Below, in pieces: positions 1 through 5,587 of a stretch of 5,722 nucleotides of DNA. The notes below the pieces were generated by a model. It searched no databases. It was not told the DNA's origin and saw only the letters and a program-made list of their open reading frames with translations. The translations under genes and the position numbers were made by a program. Numbering within the stretch: position 1 is the stretch's first letter; the number at the start of each line of letters is the position of its first letter. The DNA comes from JBLHKS01 sp047620505 (GTDB taxonomy: Bacteria; Verrucomicrobiota; Verrucomicrobiia; Verrucomicrobiales; DEV007), in NCBI GenBank assembly GCA_047620505.1, contig JBLHKS010000329.1, forward strand, positions 1 through 5,722, given 5' to 3'.

Positions 1-2
1 TC

Positions 3-68
3 GTTTACCGCGAGGTTCCCTGGAACCGGGCAGTGGACAGACTGCACGAAATCTACGCCAATTTCTAA
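3..68 (+). CDS. C-terminal end of an upstream protein (partial; possibly a glycosyltransferase)
   Basis: Only the last 21 codons and a TAA stop are present; the rest lies before the window. The peptide reads VYREVPWNRAVDRLHEIYANF. Its third codon positions are mostly G or C, like the neighbouring genes, and this frame looks more protein-like than the other two here. The W-x-R-x-x-D-x-L-x-x-x-Y pattern close to the stop resembles the final helix of many GT-B (GT4-type) glycosyltransferases, but 21 residues are too few to assign a family. The next gene on the same strand can start 41 nt downstream, so the two probably form an operon. The function given here is a guess; that this is a coding end is more secure. 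Confidence 0.5.
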   Translation, partial: VYREVPWNRAVDRLHEIYANF

Positions 69-109
69 GGGAAGTTTTCCACACCGTTGCATCAGGAAGC
101 TACCCAACT

Positions 110-1198
110 GTGTTGGCGGTCTCGGAATACGAAACGTCTGAGCTGGAACGAGTTCAGGTGGCCCACTATGTATTATACGATAGGATTCCACAGTCTTACC
201 CTGATAAGATCGGGACATTCTTTGAATTACAGATCGCGCCTGCCACGGCGATCAAGGATTTTAAAACCTATCAGATCATCGACAAGCTCGACTTCGATCC
301 GGACGCGATTGAACAATGGGTCGACGTGAGTCAAAAACTGATTCGGAAGCCTCTTGGGAATTTTCCTTCGCTCGTCGCACAAGATAAAGTCTCGCTCTTC
401 TGGCAAAAGAGGGGCGTCATCAAAACCGTGATCCTGGGCGATTCGAGATCGGATCAGGGCGTCCTTCCTTCTCTGCTTGGCACATCTAACCCGACTTTTA
501 ATTTTGCCATGGGCGGTTCCAGATATGAAACCACCCTCATCGTTTTCGAGAATTATCTGCCCGAGGCTCCTGAGCTCGAAGTCATAATCGTTGGCCTTTC
601 ACCTAGATACTTTGAAATGGGATCCCTGGATGGTCACGGCGCGAGGTGGAGAGAAGCGCCCTCGATTCTGCCGCTCACATCTGATGGCGCTGTTGATATT
701 CCGTCACCCGGCCTCGCAACGTTAGCGATATACAATCCGTGGGGCGAGCTGCATTCGAACGCGAATGCTTCCACCAAGCCGGTCTTCGATCTCTCTTGGC
801 GTCTCAAGGTCAAACGAGCGCTTTCCAACTCTACGCACTTTCGGATCGATCAGGCAAAATTGGACGCTCTCGAACGAATGATCGATACGTGCAAGCGGCG
901 GGGTATCCGTCTTTACGGATTCACGCCCCCGGCCCATCCGATCACCAGCGAAACGATCGCCGCTAATGACGGGATTGGTCGGGCCACATATTCCGATTTG
1001 GTTCGGCGGCTCGAGCTTTTGGCCGACGGATCGGACGGCGTCTTCCACATCCGGGACATCGACCAAGCTGGCTCGAGTGGTTATCCCGAGTCTCATTTCA
1101 TGGATCTGGACCACCTTAACCCGGATGGGGCCAAGCGCCTTACCAACGAGCTGAGGGACTGGATCGACGAAGTCACGACCGCGTTGGGCGGCGACTGA
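110..1198 (+). CDS. SGNH/GDSL-type hydrolase-like protein (DltD-like or O-acyl esterase/transferase-like)
   Basis: A 362-residue protein with the spaced motifs of the SGNH fold. Block I is ILGDSRS at residues 108-114, with S112 as the expected nucleophile. A glycine-rich NFAMGGSR at 131-138 fits block II. VGLSPRYF at 161-168 fits block III, but without the usual Asn. DLDHLNPDG at 332-340 is block V, with D332 and H335 as the expected acid and base. Known members remove or transfer acyl groups on polysaccharides or cell-wall polymers, often beside MBOAT acyltransferase or glycosyltransferase genes. A role in polysaccharide O-acylation is therefore plausible but inferred. The GTG start at 110 follows AGGAAG (94-99) at a 10-nt spacing. 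The same frame is open to the window edge, but upstream it overlaps the previous gene, so GTG 110 is preferred. No signal peptide or membrane helix is visible in the first 100 residues, which is unusual for envelope-acting members. Confidence 0.8.
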   Translation: MLAVSEYETSELERVQVAHYVLYDRIPQSYPDKIGTFFELQIAPATAIKDFKTYQIIDKLDFDPDAIEQWVDVSQKLIRKPLGNFPSLVAQDKVSLFWQKRGVIKTVILGDSRSDQGVLPSLLGTSNPTFNFAMGGSRYETTLIVFENYLPEAPELEVIIVGLSPRYFEMGSLDGHGARWREAPSILPLTSDGAVDIPSPGLATLAIYNPWGELHSNANASTKPVFDLSWRLKVKRALSNSTHFRIDQAKLDALERMIDTCKRRGIRLYGFTPPAHPITSETIAANDGIGRATYSDLVRRLELLADGSDGVFHIRDIDQAGSSGYPESHFMDLDHLNPDGAKRLTNELRDWIDEVTTALGGD

Positions 1199-1211
1199 GG
1201 ATCGTGAGAAG

Positions 1212-1310
1212 CTAGTTCGCCACGATGTTCACCAGTTTCTTCGGCACGACGATCACTTTGCGGACGGTCAGGCCGTCTATGAACGACTGAACCTTTTCGC
1301 TCTGCATCGC
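1212..1310 (-). pseudogene. Duplicated 3' end of leuS (detached fragment)
   Basis: With one extra base at 1211, this stretch matches the true leuS 3' end (2041-2140) at 96 of 100 positions without gaps, at an exact offset of 830 bp. The differences are at 1236, 1263, 1272 and 1278. Each falls on a third codon position of the leuS frame and is synonymous (Lys, Val, Gly, Ile), so the last 32 LeuRS residues and the stop codon are preserved exactly. Beyond 1310 the match drops sharply. The fragment lies 13 bp after the SGNH stop, on the opposite strand. It contains an ATG (1305-1307, Met846 of LeuRS) preceded by GAGAGGA at about 6 nt, so a 31-residue peptide could in principle be translated. The simplest reading is an orphaned gene end left by the event that brought in the transposase module. 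Confidence 0.88.
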
Positions 1311-1365
1311 CGTTCCTCTCTCTCCCAGTTGAAGTGTTCGCACCGACCCCTAGAGTTTCCAAGTC

Positions 1366-1454
1366 GTCGCGTTAGCGACCGCTTATCATAGACGTGGGCT
1401 CTCAGCCCACGGACTGACGCGAATTCCCGCTTTCGTCGCGTAGCGACCGATCAA
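1366..1454 (+). repeat. Left REP-like hairpin array (three palindromes)
   Basis: Three hairpins in a row. At 1366-1379 the stem is GTCGC/GCGAC with loop GTTA. At 1393-1411 the stem is CGTGGGCT/AGCCCACG with loop CTC. At 1435-1447 the stem is GTCGC/GCGAC with loop GTA. The middle hairpin is preceded by ATAG (1388-1391), a one-base variant of the GTAG found at the matching position on the right side. The array lies just past the 3' end of the transposase gene and could also slow or terminate the converging transcripts, although no T tract follows. Confidence 0.85.
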
Positions 1455-1470
1455 GCAGTTGCGCTTTTCG

Positions 1471-1995
1471 TCAATCCCAGAGATAACGAGGATCATATTG
1501 AACTCCGTGTTTCTCGAGCAGCGCGACGTATTCCTCTTCAAATGTCCGCATTCTATGATGTTCGCGCTGATTAGCGATGTAAGCTACGACATCCGGAACG
1601 GCCGATGAACTGACAGTGAAGGCGGAGTATCCGTCTTGCCATCCGAATTGGGGTTTGATCAAACCCGATTTATTGATCGCGTTCGATGAGCCGCCCTTGA
1701 GGGGCTTCAATGCTTCGGAAATCGCCAGAGTCTTCGGTATATCGATAAGGGCATGAATATGGTTTTCAATCCCGCCAATTTTTCGAGCGAAGATTTTATG
1801 CGTCTTCGCGGTCTCAGCCACAATCGCCCAGATATTTTCCTCGATATCAGGATTGATCAACATCGCGCGATTCTTCGTGCTGAAGACGCAATGATATTGG
1901 AGTTGGGTGAAGGTGTTTGCCGTGGCCCAGGTGGTTGATCGGTCGCTACGCGACGAGCTCTGTTTTCGTATTCGTTCCGTGGGCTGAGAGCCCAC
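1471..1995 (-). CDS. REP-associated tyrosine transposase (IS200/IS605 TnpA-like, Y1 family)
   Basis: A single-domain HUH nuclease of the Y1 transposase family. Such enzymes cut and rejoin single-stranded DNA at hairpin ends through a 5'-phosphotyrosine link. Numbered from the GTG at 1995, TFTQLQYHCVFSTKNR (28-43) is the first strand. ENHIHALIDIP (77-87) carries the metal-binding HUH pair H79 and H81. FGWQDGYSAFTVSSS (117-131) is a conserved family block. VAYIANQREHHR (137-148) holds the expected catalytic Y139. The body is full length at about 150 residues and the key residues are intact. The start is odd: homologues usually begin M-A/P-N-T-F/Y-T-Q, but here the codon before ANTFTQ is ACG (1921-1923). 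The only conventional start is the GTG at 1995, inside the right-hand palindrome, and it adds 24 low-complexity residues. Either ACG is used, or the GTG is used, or the start has been lost. Members lacking transposon ends of their own are thought to be domesticated REP movers. Confidence 0.85.
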   Translation of the reverse strand: MGSQPTERIRKQSSSRSDRSTTWATANTFTQLQYHCVFSTKNRAMLINPDIEENIWAIVAETAKTHKIFARKIGGIENHIHALIDIPKTLAISEALKPLKGGSSNAINKSGLIKPQFGWQDGYSAFTVSSSAVPDVVAYIANQREHHRMRTFEEEYVALLEKHGVQYDPRYLWD

Positions 1996-2022
1996 GGCTA
2001 CGATGAGCAGTCGCTACGCGAC
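1935..2022 (-). repeat. Right REP-like hairpin array (three palindromes, inverted copy of the left array)
   Basis: The hairpins are at 1942-1954 (GTCGC/GCGAC, loop TAC), 1977-1997 (CCGTGGGCT/AGCCCACGG, 9-bp stem, loop GAG) and 2010-2022 (GTCGC/GCGAC, loop TAC). On the minus strand the middle hairpin is directly preceded by GTAG (2001-1998). This matches the guide tetranucleotide at the foot of E. coli REP hairpins, which RAYT enzymes recognise. The array is upstream of the transposase, and its outer part contains the only conventional start codon for that gene. The spacers also align with those of the left array; for example 1998-2009 read on the minus strand agrees with 1380-1391 at 9 of 12 positions. 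Confidence 0.85.
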
Positions 2023-2040
2023 GAGACGCAGGAATCCTGT

Positions 2041-2140
2041 GCTAGTTCGCCACGATGTTCACCAGCTTCTTCGGCACGACGATCACTTTGCGCACGGTCA
2101 GACCGTCGATGAACGACTGAACCTTTTCGCTCTGCATCGC
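2041..2140 (-). repeat. 100-bp direct repeat, copy 2 (3' end of intact leuS)
   Basis: This is the functional counterpart of 1211-1310, in the same orientation and 830 bp away, with four mismatches at 2066, 2093, 2102 and 2108. It includes the leuS stop codon and the one base beyond it. Together the two copies bracket the whole RAYT/REP module, leaving 52 unexplained bases on the left side (1311-1362) and 15 on the right (2026-2040). Direct repeats of this length could recombine, which would delete the module and restore a normal leuS end. Confidence 0.9.
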
Positions 2141-4672
2141 CCGCTCTTCACAGGCCTCTTTGGACGTGTCGAGTGCGACTGTCATCTTGTCGCGGAGCTT
2201 GCCGTTGACTTGGATGACCATCTCGATTTCGTCCTCGATGAGAAAAGCTTCGTTGAATTCCGGCCAAGGCTCGTAGGCGAGGTTTTTGGCGATCTTGTCA
2301 GGGAATTTGGCCAGCAGCTGCTCGTTCAATTCATCGCTCATGTGTGGCGCGAACGGGTTGAGGACGTGCAGCAGCGTTGCGACGCAGGAGAGCGGGAGCG
2401 GAGCTGGTGATTTCATCAGCGCGTTCGTGAATTCCATCATGGATGAGATCGCGGTGTTGAACGCCATGCCTTCGATGTCGGCCCCGACCTTCTTGATGGT
2501 CGCGTGGGTGATTTTGAGCTGAGCTTTGGTCGGCTCAATGTCGGCAATCGAATCGCTCAGGACCCAGTCGCCTTCTTGAGTTTCCTCCATGACTAAACGC
2601 CAGACTTTGGCGAGGAATCGGTTCACGCCTTCGACGCCTTTGGTCGACCACGGCTTAACTTGCTCGAGCGGGCCCATGAACATTTCGAACAAGCGCAGCG
2701 AGTCCGCGCCGTACTCTTCGACGACGTCATCCGGGTTGACGACGTTGCCAAAGGACTTGGACATCTTCCGGCCGTCTTCACCCATGATCAGGCCCTGATT
2801 CACGAGGCGCTGGAACGGCTCGATCGTCGAAACGTGGCCGAGGTCGTTGAGAACTTTGTGCCAGAATCGCGCGTAGAGCAGGTGCAGAACCGCGTGCTCC
2901 GTGCCGCCGACGTAGAGATCGACGCCGCCGGGTTTTCCGCCGCCCATCCAGTAGTTTTCGGCCTCATCGCCGACAAACGCGTTCGGATTCGCGGCATCGA
3001 TGTAGCGCAAATAGTACCAGCAGCTGCCAGCCCACTGCGGCATCGTGTTGGTCTCGCGTTTCGCGCCGTCACCGACATTGAGCCAGTCGGTCGCCTTCGC
3101 CAGCGGGCCCTCGGGCGAGCCAGTTGGTTTGAAGTCCTCCATGTCGGGCTGGACCAACGGCAAGTCGTCCTCGCTGATCGTCTCGTGCTTGCCGTCCTTC
3201 CAAATGATCGGAAACGGCTCGCCCCAATACCGCTGACGACTGAAAAGCCAGTCGCGGAGTTTGAAGTTGATCGTCTTCTTGCCTTTGCCTTCGGCCTCGA
3301 GCCATTCGGAGATTCTCTCCTTTGCATCACGGGTGAATAAGCCGTCGAGAAACCCAGAATTGATCGCGATCCCCGGTTCCGTAGTCGCAACGCCTTGAAC
3401 CTCCCACCACACTTCGCCGCCAAACTCGACTCCAGTGTTGCTTGCATTGTCGAATCCCTCGCCGGCGTCAAAAACCGAAGGACGTTTCTGGGCCACTACC
3501 GGTTTGATCGGGAGATCGAATTTTTCCGCAAATTCGCGGTCACGTTCGTCATGCGCGGGCACGGCCATGATCGCGCCGGTGCCGTAGCTCATCAGCACGT
3601 AGTCGGCGATCCAGACCGGCCCTTTTTCGTCGTTAACCGGGTTGATTCCGAAGCCGCCGGTGAACACGCCGGTCTTGTCTTTGGCCAATTCGGTTCGATC
3701 CAGATCGCTCTTGCCGGCAACTGACTTTCGGTAGGCCTCGACGGCTTCCTTCTGATCAGCGGTCGTGATTTTGTCGACCAACGGATGCTCCGGCGACAGA
3801 ACCATGTAAGTCGCTCCGAACAGCGTGTCAGGCCGGGTCGTGAACACCGTCACGGTCTCGCCATCGATCGTAAAATCGACCTCCGCGCCTTCGCTTCGGC
3901 CAATCCAGTTGCGCTGATGCTCTTTGATTCCGTCCGGCCAATCGAGTCCGTCCAGCTCATCGATCAAACGCTGGGCGTAAGCCGTGATCCGCAAATTCCA
4001 TTGCTTCAACGGCCTGCGCTCGACGGTTTCGCCCTTCTCCTTCCACTCGTCGACTTCCTCATTCGCCAGGACCGTTCCCAAACTCGGCGACCAGTTCACC
4101 GGAACCGCTTGGACGAACGCGAGCCGCACGTCGTCGATCTGCTCGCGGGTCCAGCCCTTCTCTTCCAACTGAGAAACCGGCTGAGCTTTCTGGGTTTCCT
4201 CATCGAAATACGAACTGTAGAGCTGGAGAAAAATCCACTGCGTCCACTTCACGTAGTCCGGGGCGGTCGTGTTGACCTCGCGATCCCAATCGTAGGAAAA
4301 TCCGAGGCTTTTCAGCTGACGCCGGAAATTGTCGACGTTCTTCTGAGTGTTGATGCTCGGGTGCTCACCGGTCTTGATCGCGTGCTGCTCAGCGGGCAGA
4401 CCGAACGCGTCCCAACCCATCGGGTGGAGCACGTTGTGGCCGGTCATCCGCTTGAAACGCGCGATGATGTCGGTCGCCGTGTAGCCTTCCGGATGGCCCA
4501 CGTGGAGACCCGAGCCACTCGGATACGGAAACATGTCGAGGACGTAAAACTTGGGTTTGTCAGGATCGAAATCCGCGTCGCCTGGGTTCGGCGTTTTGAA
4601 GGTTTTGTCGTCGTCCCAACGAGCTTGCCATTTCGGCTCGATGGTTTCGAAAGGGTATCGGTGTCTGGCCAT
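2042..4672 (-). CDS. leuS: Leucine--tRNA ligase (LeuRS)
   Basis: Class Ia aminoacyl-tRNA synthetase that charges tRNA-Leu with leucine, using ATP, in the cytoplasm. It has 876 residues, close to the usual bacterial length of about 860. The HIGH signature appears as HVGH (57-60), following the MFPYPSGSGL stretch typical of LeuRS. The KMSKS loop is intact at 636-640 in GRKMSKSFGN. The CP1 editing domain, which hydrolyses mischarged tRNA, is present with the threonine-rich TTRPDT (278-283) and MAVPAHDERD (369-378), where D375 corresponds to the invariant editing Asp. WAGSCWYYLRY (547-557) and the tRNA-binding C-terminal part follow. The ATG start gives the normal MARHRYPFETIEPKWQ beginning, but no Shine-Dalgarno sequence is visible in the 18 nt upstream. 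The gene diverges from rdgB and converges on the SGNH gene. Its last 100 bp are duplicated beyond the transposase module, but the gene itself looks intact. Confidence 0.98.
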   Translation of the reverse strand: MARHRYPFETIEPKWQARWDDDKTFKTPNPGDADFDPDKPKFYVLDMFPYPSGSGLHVGHPEGYTATDIIARFKRMTGHNVLHPMGWDAFGLPAEQHAIKTGEHPSINTQKNVDNFRRQLKSLGFSYDWDREVNTTAPDYVKWTQWIFLQLYSSYFDEETQKAQPVSQLEEKGWTREQIDDVRLAFVQAVPVNWSPSLGTVLANEEVDEWKEKGETVERRPLKQWNLRITAYAQRLIDELDGLDWPDGIKEHQRNWIGRSEGAEVDFTIDGETVTVFTTRPDTLFGATYMVLSPEHPLVDKITTADQKEAVEAYRKSVAGKSDLDRTELAKDKTGVFTGGFGINPVNDEKGPVWIADYVLMSYGTGAIMAVPAHDERDREFAEKFDLPIKPVVAQKRPSVFDAGEGFDNASNTGVEFGGEVWWEVQGVATTEPGIAINSGFLDGLFTRDAKERISEWLEAEGKGKKTINFKLRDWLFSRQRYWGEPFPIIWKDGKHETISEDDLPLVQPDMEDFKPTGSPEGPLAKATDWLNVGDGAKRETNTMPQWAGSCWYYLRYIDAANPNAFVGDEAENYWMGGGKPGGVDLYVGGTEHAVLHLLYARFWHKVLNDLGHVSTIEPFQRLVNQGLIMGEDGRKMSKSFGNVVNPDDVVEEYGADSLRLFEMFMGPLEQVKPWSTKGVEGVNRFLAKVWRLVMEETQEGDWVLSDSIADIEPTKAQLKITHATIKKVGADIEGMAFNTAISSMMEFTNALMKSPAPLPLSCVATLLHVLNPFAPHMSDELNEQLLAKFPDKIAKNLAYEPWPEFNEAFLIEDEIEMVIQVNGKLRDKMTVALDTSKEACEERAMQSEKVQSFIDGLTVRKVIVVPKKLVNIVAN

Positions 4673-4902
4673 GATTTTGAAAAAGAATGAGTGCGTTTAA
4701 AAATGAAAATCAGCGCGAAGAGATCGGATTCACGCCGAGGAAAATAGAAAGAAGGGTCCAGCGAGCGGCTAGGCCAGGAGGGCCAGCAGCTGCTGGCGAC
4801 TAAGTCGTAGAAACGAAGCGATTTCGTTGCGAACGCGCATGGGCCGAAAATACGAGCGGACCTCGGGTTGTCCACGCGAAAGTTCGAAGTAAGGTCGGTC
4901 GA
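4673..4902. promoter_or_regulatory. Divergent leuS/rdgB intergenic region with a 16-bp perfect palindrome
   Basis: These 230 bp must carry the start signals of both leuS (leftward) and rdgB (rightward). At 4782-4797 there is a perfect palindrome, GCCAGCAG followed by CTGCTGGC, which could be an operator or a cruciform. A weaker hairpin (AACGAA/TTCGTT, 5-nt loop) is at 4812-4828. I see no convincing -35/-10 pair: TTGCGA at 4827-4832 has only a poor match to a -10 hexamer at a suitable distance. The part nearest leuS (about 4673-4705) is AT-rich compared with the surroundings, as promoter DNA often is. No T-box leader features were seen on the leuS side. Confidence 0.4.
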
Positions 4903-5484
4903 ATGATGAATCGGCTCATTGTCGCCACGCACAATTCCCACAAGACCGGCGAAATCCGCGAAATCCTCGGATCGCGCTTTGATGAAGTCGTCGATTTGAC
5001 GGCCTACCCAGAGATCTCGCCGGCGATCGAGGACGGCGATTCCTTCGAGGCGAACGCGAAAATCAAAGCGCTGCACGCCTGCGCTGCTTTGCCCGGCGTG
5101 ACCGTTCTGGCCGACGATTCCGGCCTGGAGGTCGACGCGTTGAGCGGGGATCCAGGCGTCTACTCAGCTCGCTATGCCGGTGAAAACGCGACCGACGCGG
5201 ATAACCGGGTGAAGCTGCTTCGCGAACTCGCCGACTCGGAAAATCGTGTCGGCAGGTTCCGCTGTGTGCTCGTCCTCGCTCGCGACGGCGAGGTCCTCAA
5301 GGTAGCGAGCGGCGCAGTCGAAGGCCGGATCCTGGATTCCGAGCAAGGGGAGGGTGGCTTCGGCTACGACTCGCTTTTCCTGCCCGAAGGTCATCAGCTG
5401 AGCTTCGCCGAAATGCCTTCAGAACAGAAGAACCAGCTCAGTCATCGAGGGGGTGCGCTTCAGCAGCTGCTGGATGAGCTCTAA
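4903..5484 (+). CDS. rdgB: XTP/dITP diphosphatase (RdgB/HAM1 family non-canonical purine NTP pyrophosphatase)
   Basis: Hydrolyses deaminated purine nucleotides (ITP, dITP, XTP) to the monophosphate and pyrophosphate, keeping inosine and xanthosine out of DNA and RNA; it acts in the cytoplasm as a dimer. The 193-residue length is normal. The family motifs are all present: the phosphate-binding VATHNSHKTGEI (7-18), SFEANAKIKA (47-56), the catalytic ADDSGLEVDAL (70-80) with D72 as the expected general base, GDPGVYSARYAG (82-93), the base-recognition GGFGYDSLFLP (151-161), and EQKNQLSHRG (174-183) with the substrate-contacting S180, H181 and R182. Two adjacent ATG codons could start it. The first (4903) lies 8 nt after TAAGG and is preferred. 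It stands alone on this strand, divergent from leuS, and its stop is followed by a non-coding repeat region. Confidence 0.97.
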   Translation: MMNRLIVATHNSHKTGEIREILGSRFDEVVDLTAYPEISPAIEDGDSFEANAKIKALHACAALPGVTVLADDSGLEVDALSGDPGVYSARYAGENATDADNRVKLLRELADSENRVGRFRCVLVLARDGEVLKVASGAVEGRILDSEQGEGGFGYDSLFLPEGHQLSFAEMPSEQKNQLSHRGGALQQLLDEL

Positions 5485-5538
5485 CTGTCTGGCGGCTGGA
5501 ACTGCTGGATGTGGACCCGCATGTCCGGTGGTGTGGGG

Positions 5539-5571
5539 GGCGGAGGTTCAAACCGGTTCAAACCCTCCGCC
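5539..5571. repeat. Hairpin enclosing a 10-bp tandem duplication
   Basis: An 8-bp perfect stem, GGCGGAGG (5539-5546) with CCTCCGCC (5564-5571), encloses 17 nt. The interior is two head-to-tail copies of GGTTCAAACC (5545-5554 and 5555-5564), each a near-palindrome of its own (GGTT-CA-AACC), and AACCGGTT at their junction is a perfect palindrome. It lies 55 nt after the rdgB stop and could work as a transcription terminator, but no T run follows on the plus strand. Its function is unknown. Confidence 0.55.
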
Positions 5572-5587
5572 TACCCGATCAGCCCTC

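Larger units (their letters stand above)
1363..2025 (-). mobile_element. RAYT/REP module (IS200-like single-transposase element with mirrored hairpin ends)
   Basis: A Y1 tyrosine transposase gene lies between two arrays of three hairpins that mirror each other. Reading inward from each side the order is a GTCGC/GCGAC hairpin, a GTGGGCT/AGCCCAC hairpin, then a second GTCGC/GCGAC hairpin. The spacers between hairpins are 13 and 23 nt on the left and 12 and 22 nt on the right. Exact inverted matches cover 21 bp (1393-1413 with 1976-1996) and 22 bp (1433-1454 with 1935-1956). This is the arrangement known for REP-associated tyrosine transposases, which are related to IS200/IS605 TnpA and whose flanking REP palindromes are scattered through genomes. 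The boundaries are set by where the mirror symmetry ends and are approximate. The module sits in a convergent intergenic gap, as REPs usually do. Confidence 0.82.

Noticed and set aside
1093..1362. An 89-codon minus-strand frame over the leuS fragment
   Set aside because: It reads the duplicated fragment out of the leuS frame and extends into the antisense of the SGNH gene. The informative frame here is the leuS one.
1363..2025. A complete IS200/IS605 element with tnpB or an omega RNA
   Set aside because: No tnpB-like frame exists nearby. The mirrored ends are of REP type, and the only gene inside is the Y1 transposase.
2660..3340. A 226-codon plus-strand frame
   Set aside because: Antisense shadow of leuS; both genes cannot plausibly be real and leuS is certain.
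3785..4690. A 301-codon open frame on the plus strand
   Set aside because: It lies entirely antisense to leuS. The leuS frame carries all family motifs, while this one shows no recognisable domain and is rich in Arg and Val, as expected of an antisense shadow in GC-rich DNA.
4673..4760. T-box leader for leuS
   Set aside because: The space before leuS shows no T-box consensus bulge, no specifier hairpin and no terminator with a T run, and such leaders are mainly a feature of Gram-positive bacteria.
4444..5076. A 210-codon open frame on the minus strand across the leuS/rdgB gap
   Set aside because: It overlaps the start of leuS in another frame and runs antisense to the start of rdgB. Its composition is low-complexity and it has no motif.
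5539..5578. tRNA 3'-end-like sequence (GGAGG-TTCAAAC ... CCTCC as a T-arm, then a 7-nt acceptor-like stretch)
   Set aside because: The T-loop is interrupted by the 10-bp duplication, and no matching 5' acceptor strand, D-arm or anticodon arm is visible upstream. It is better described as a simple hairpin.
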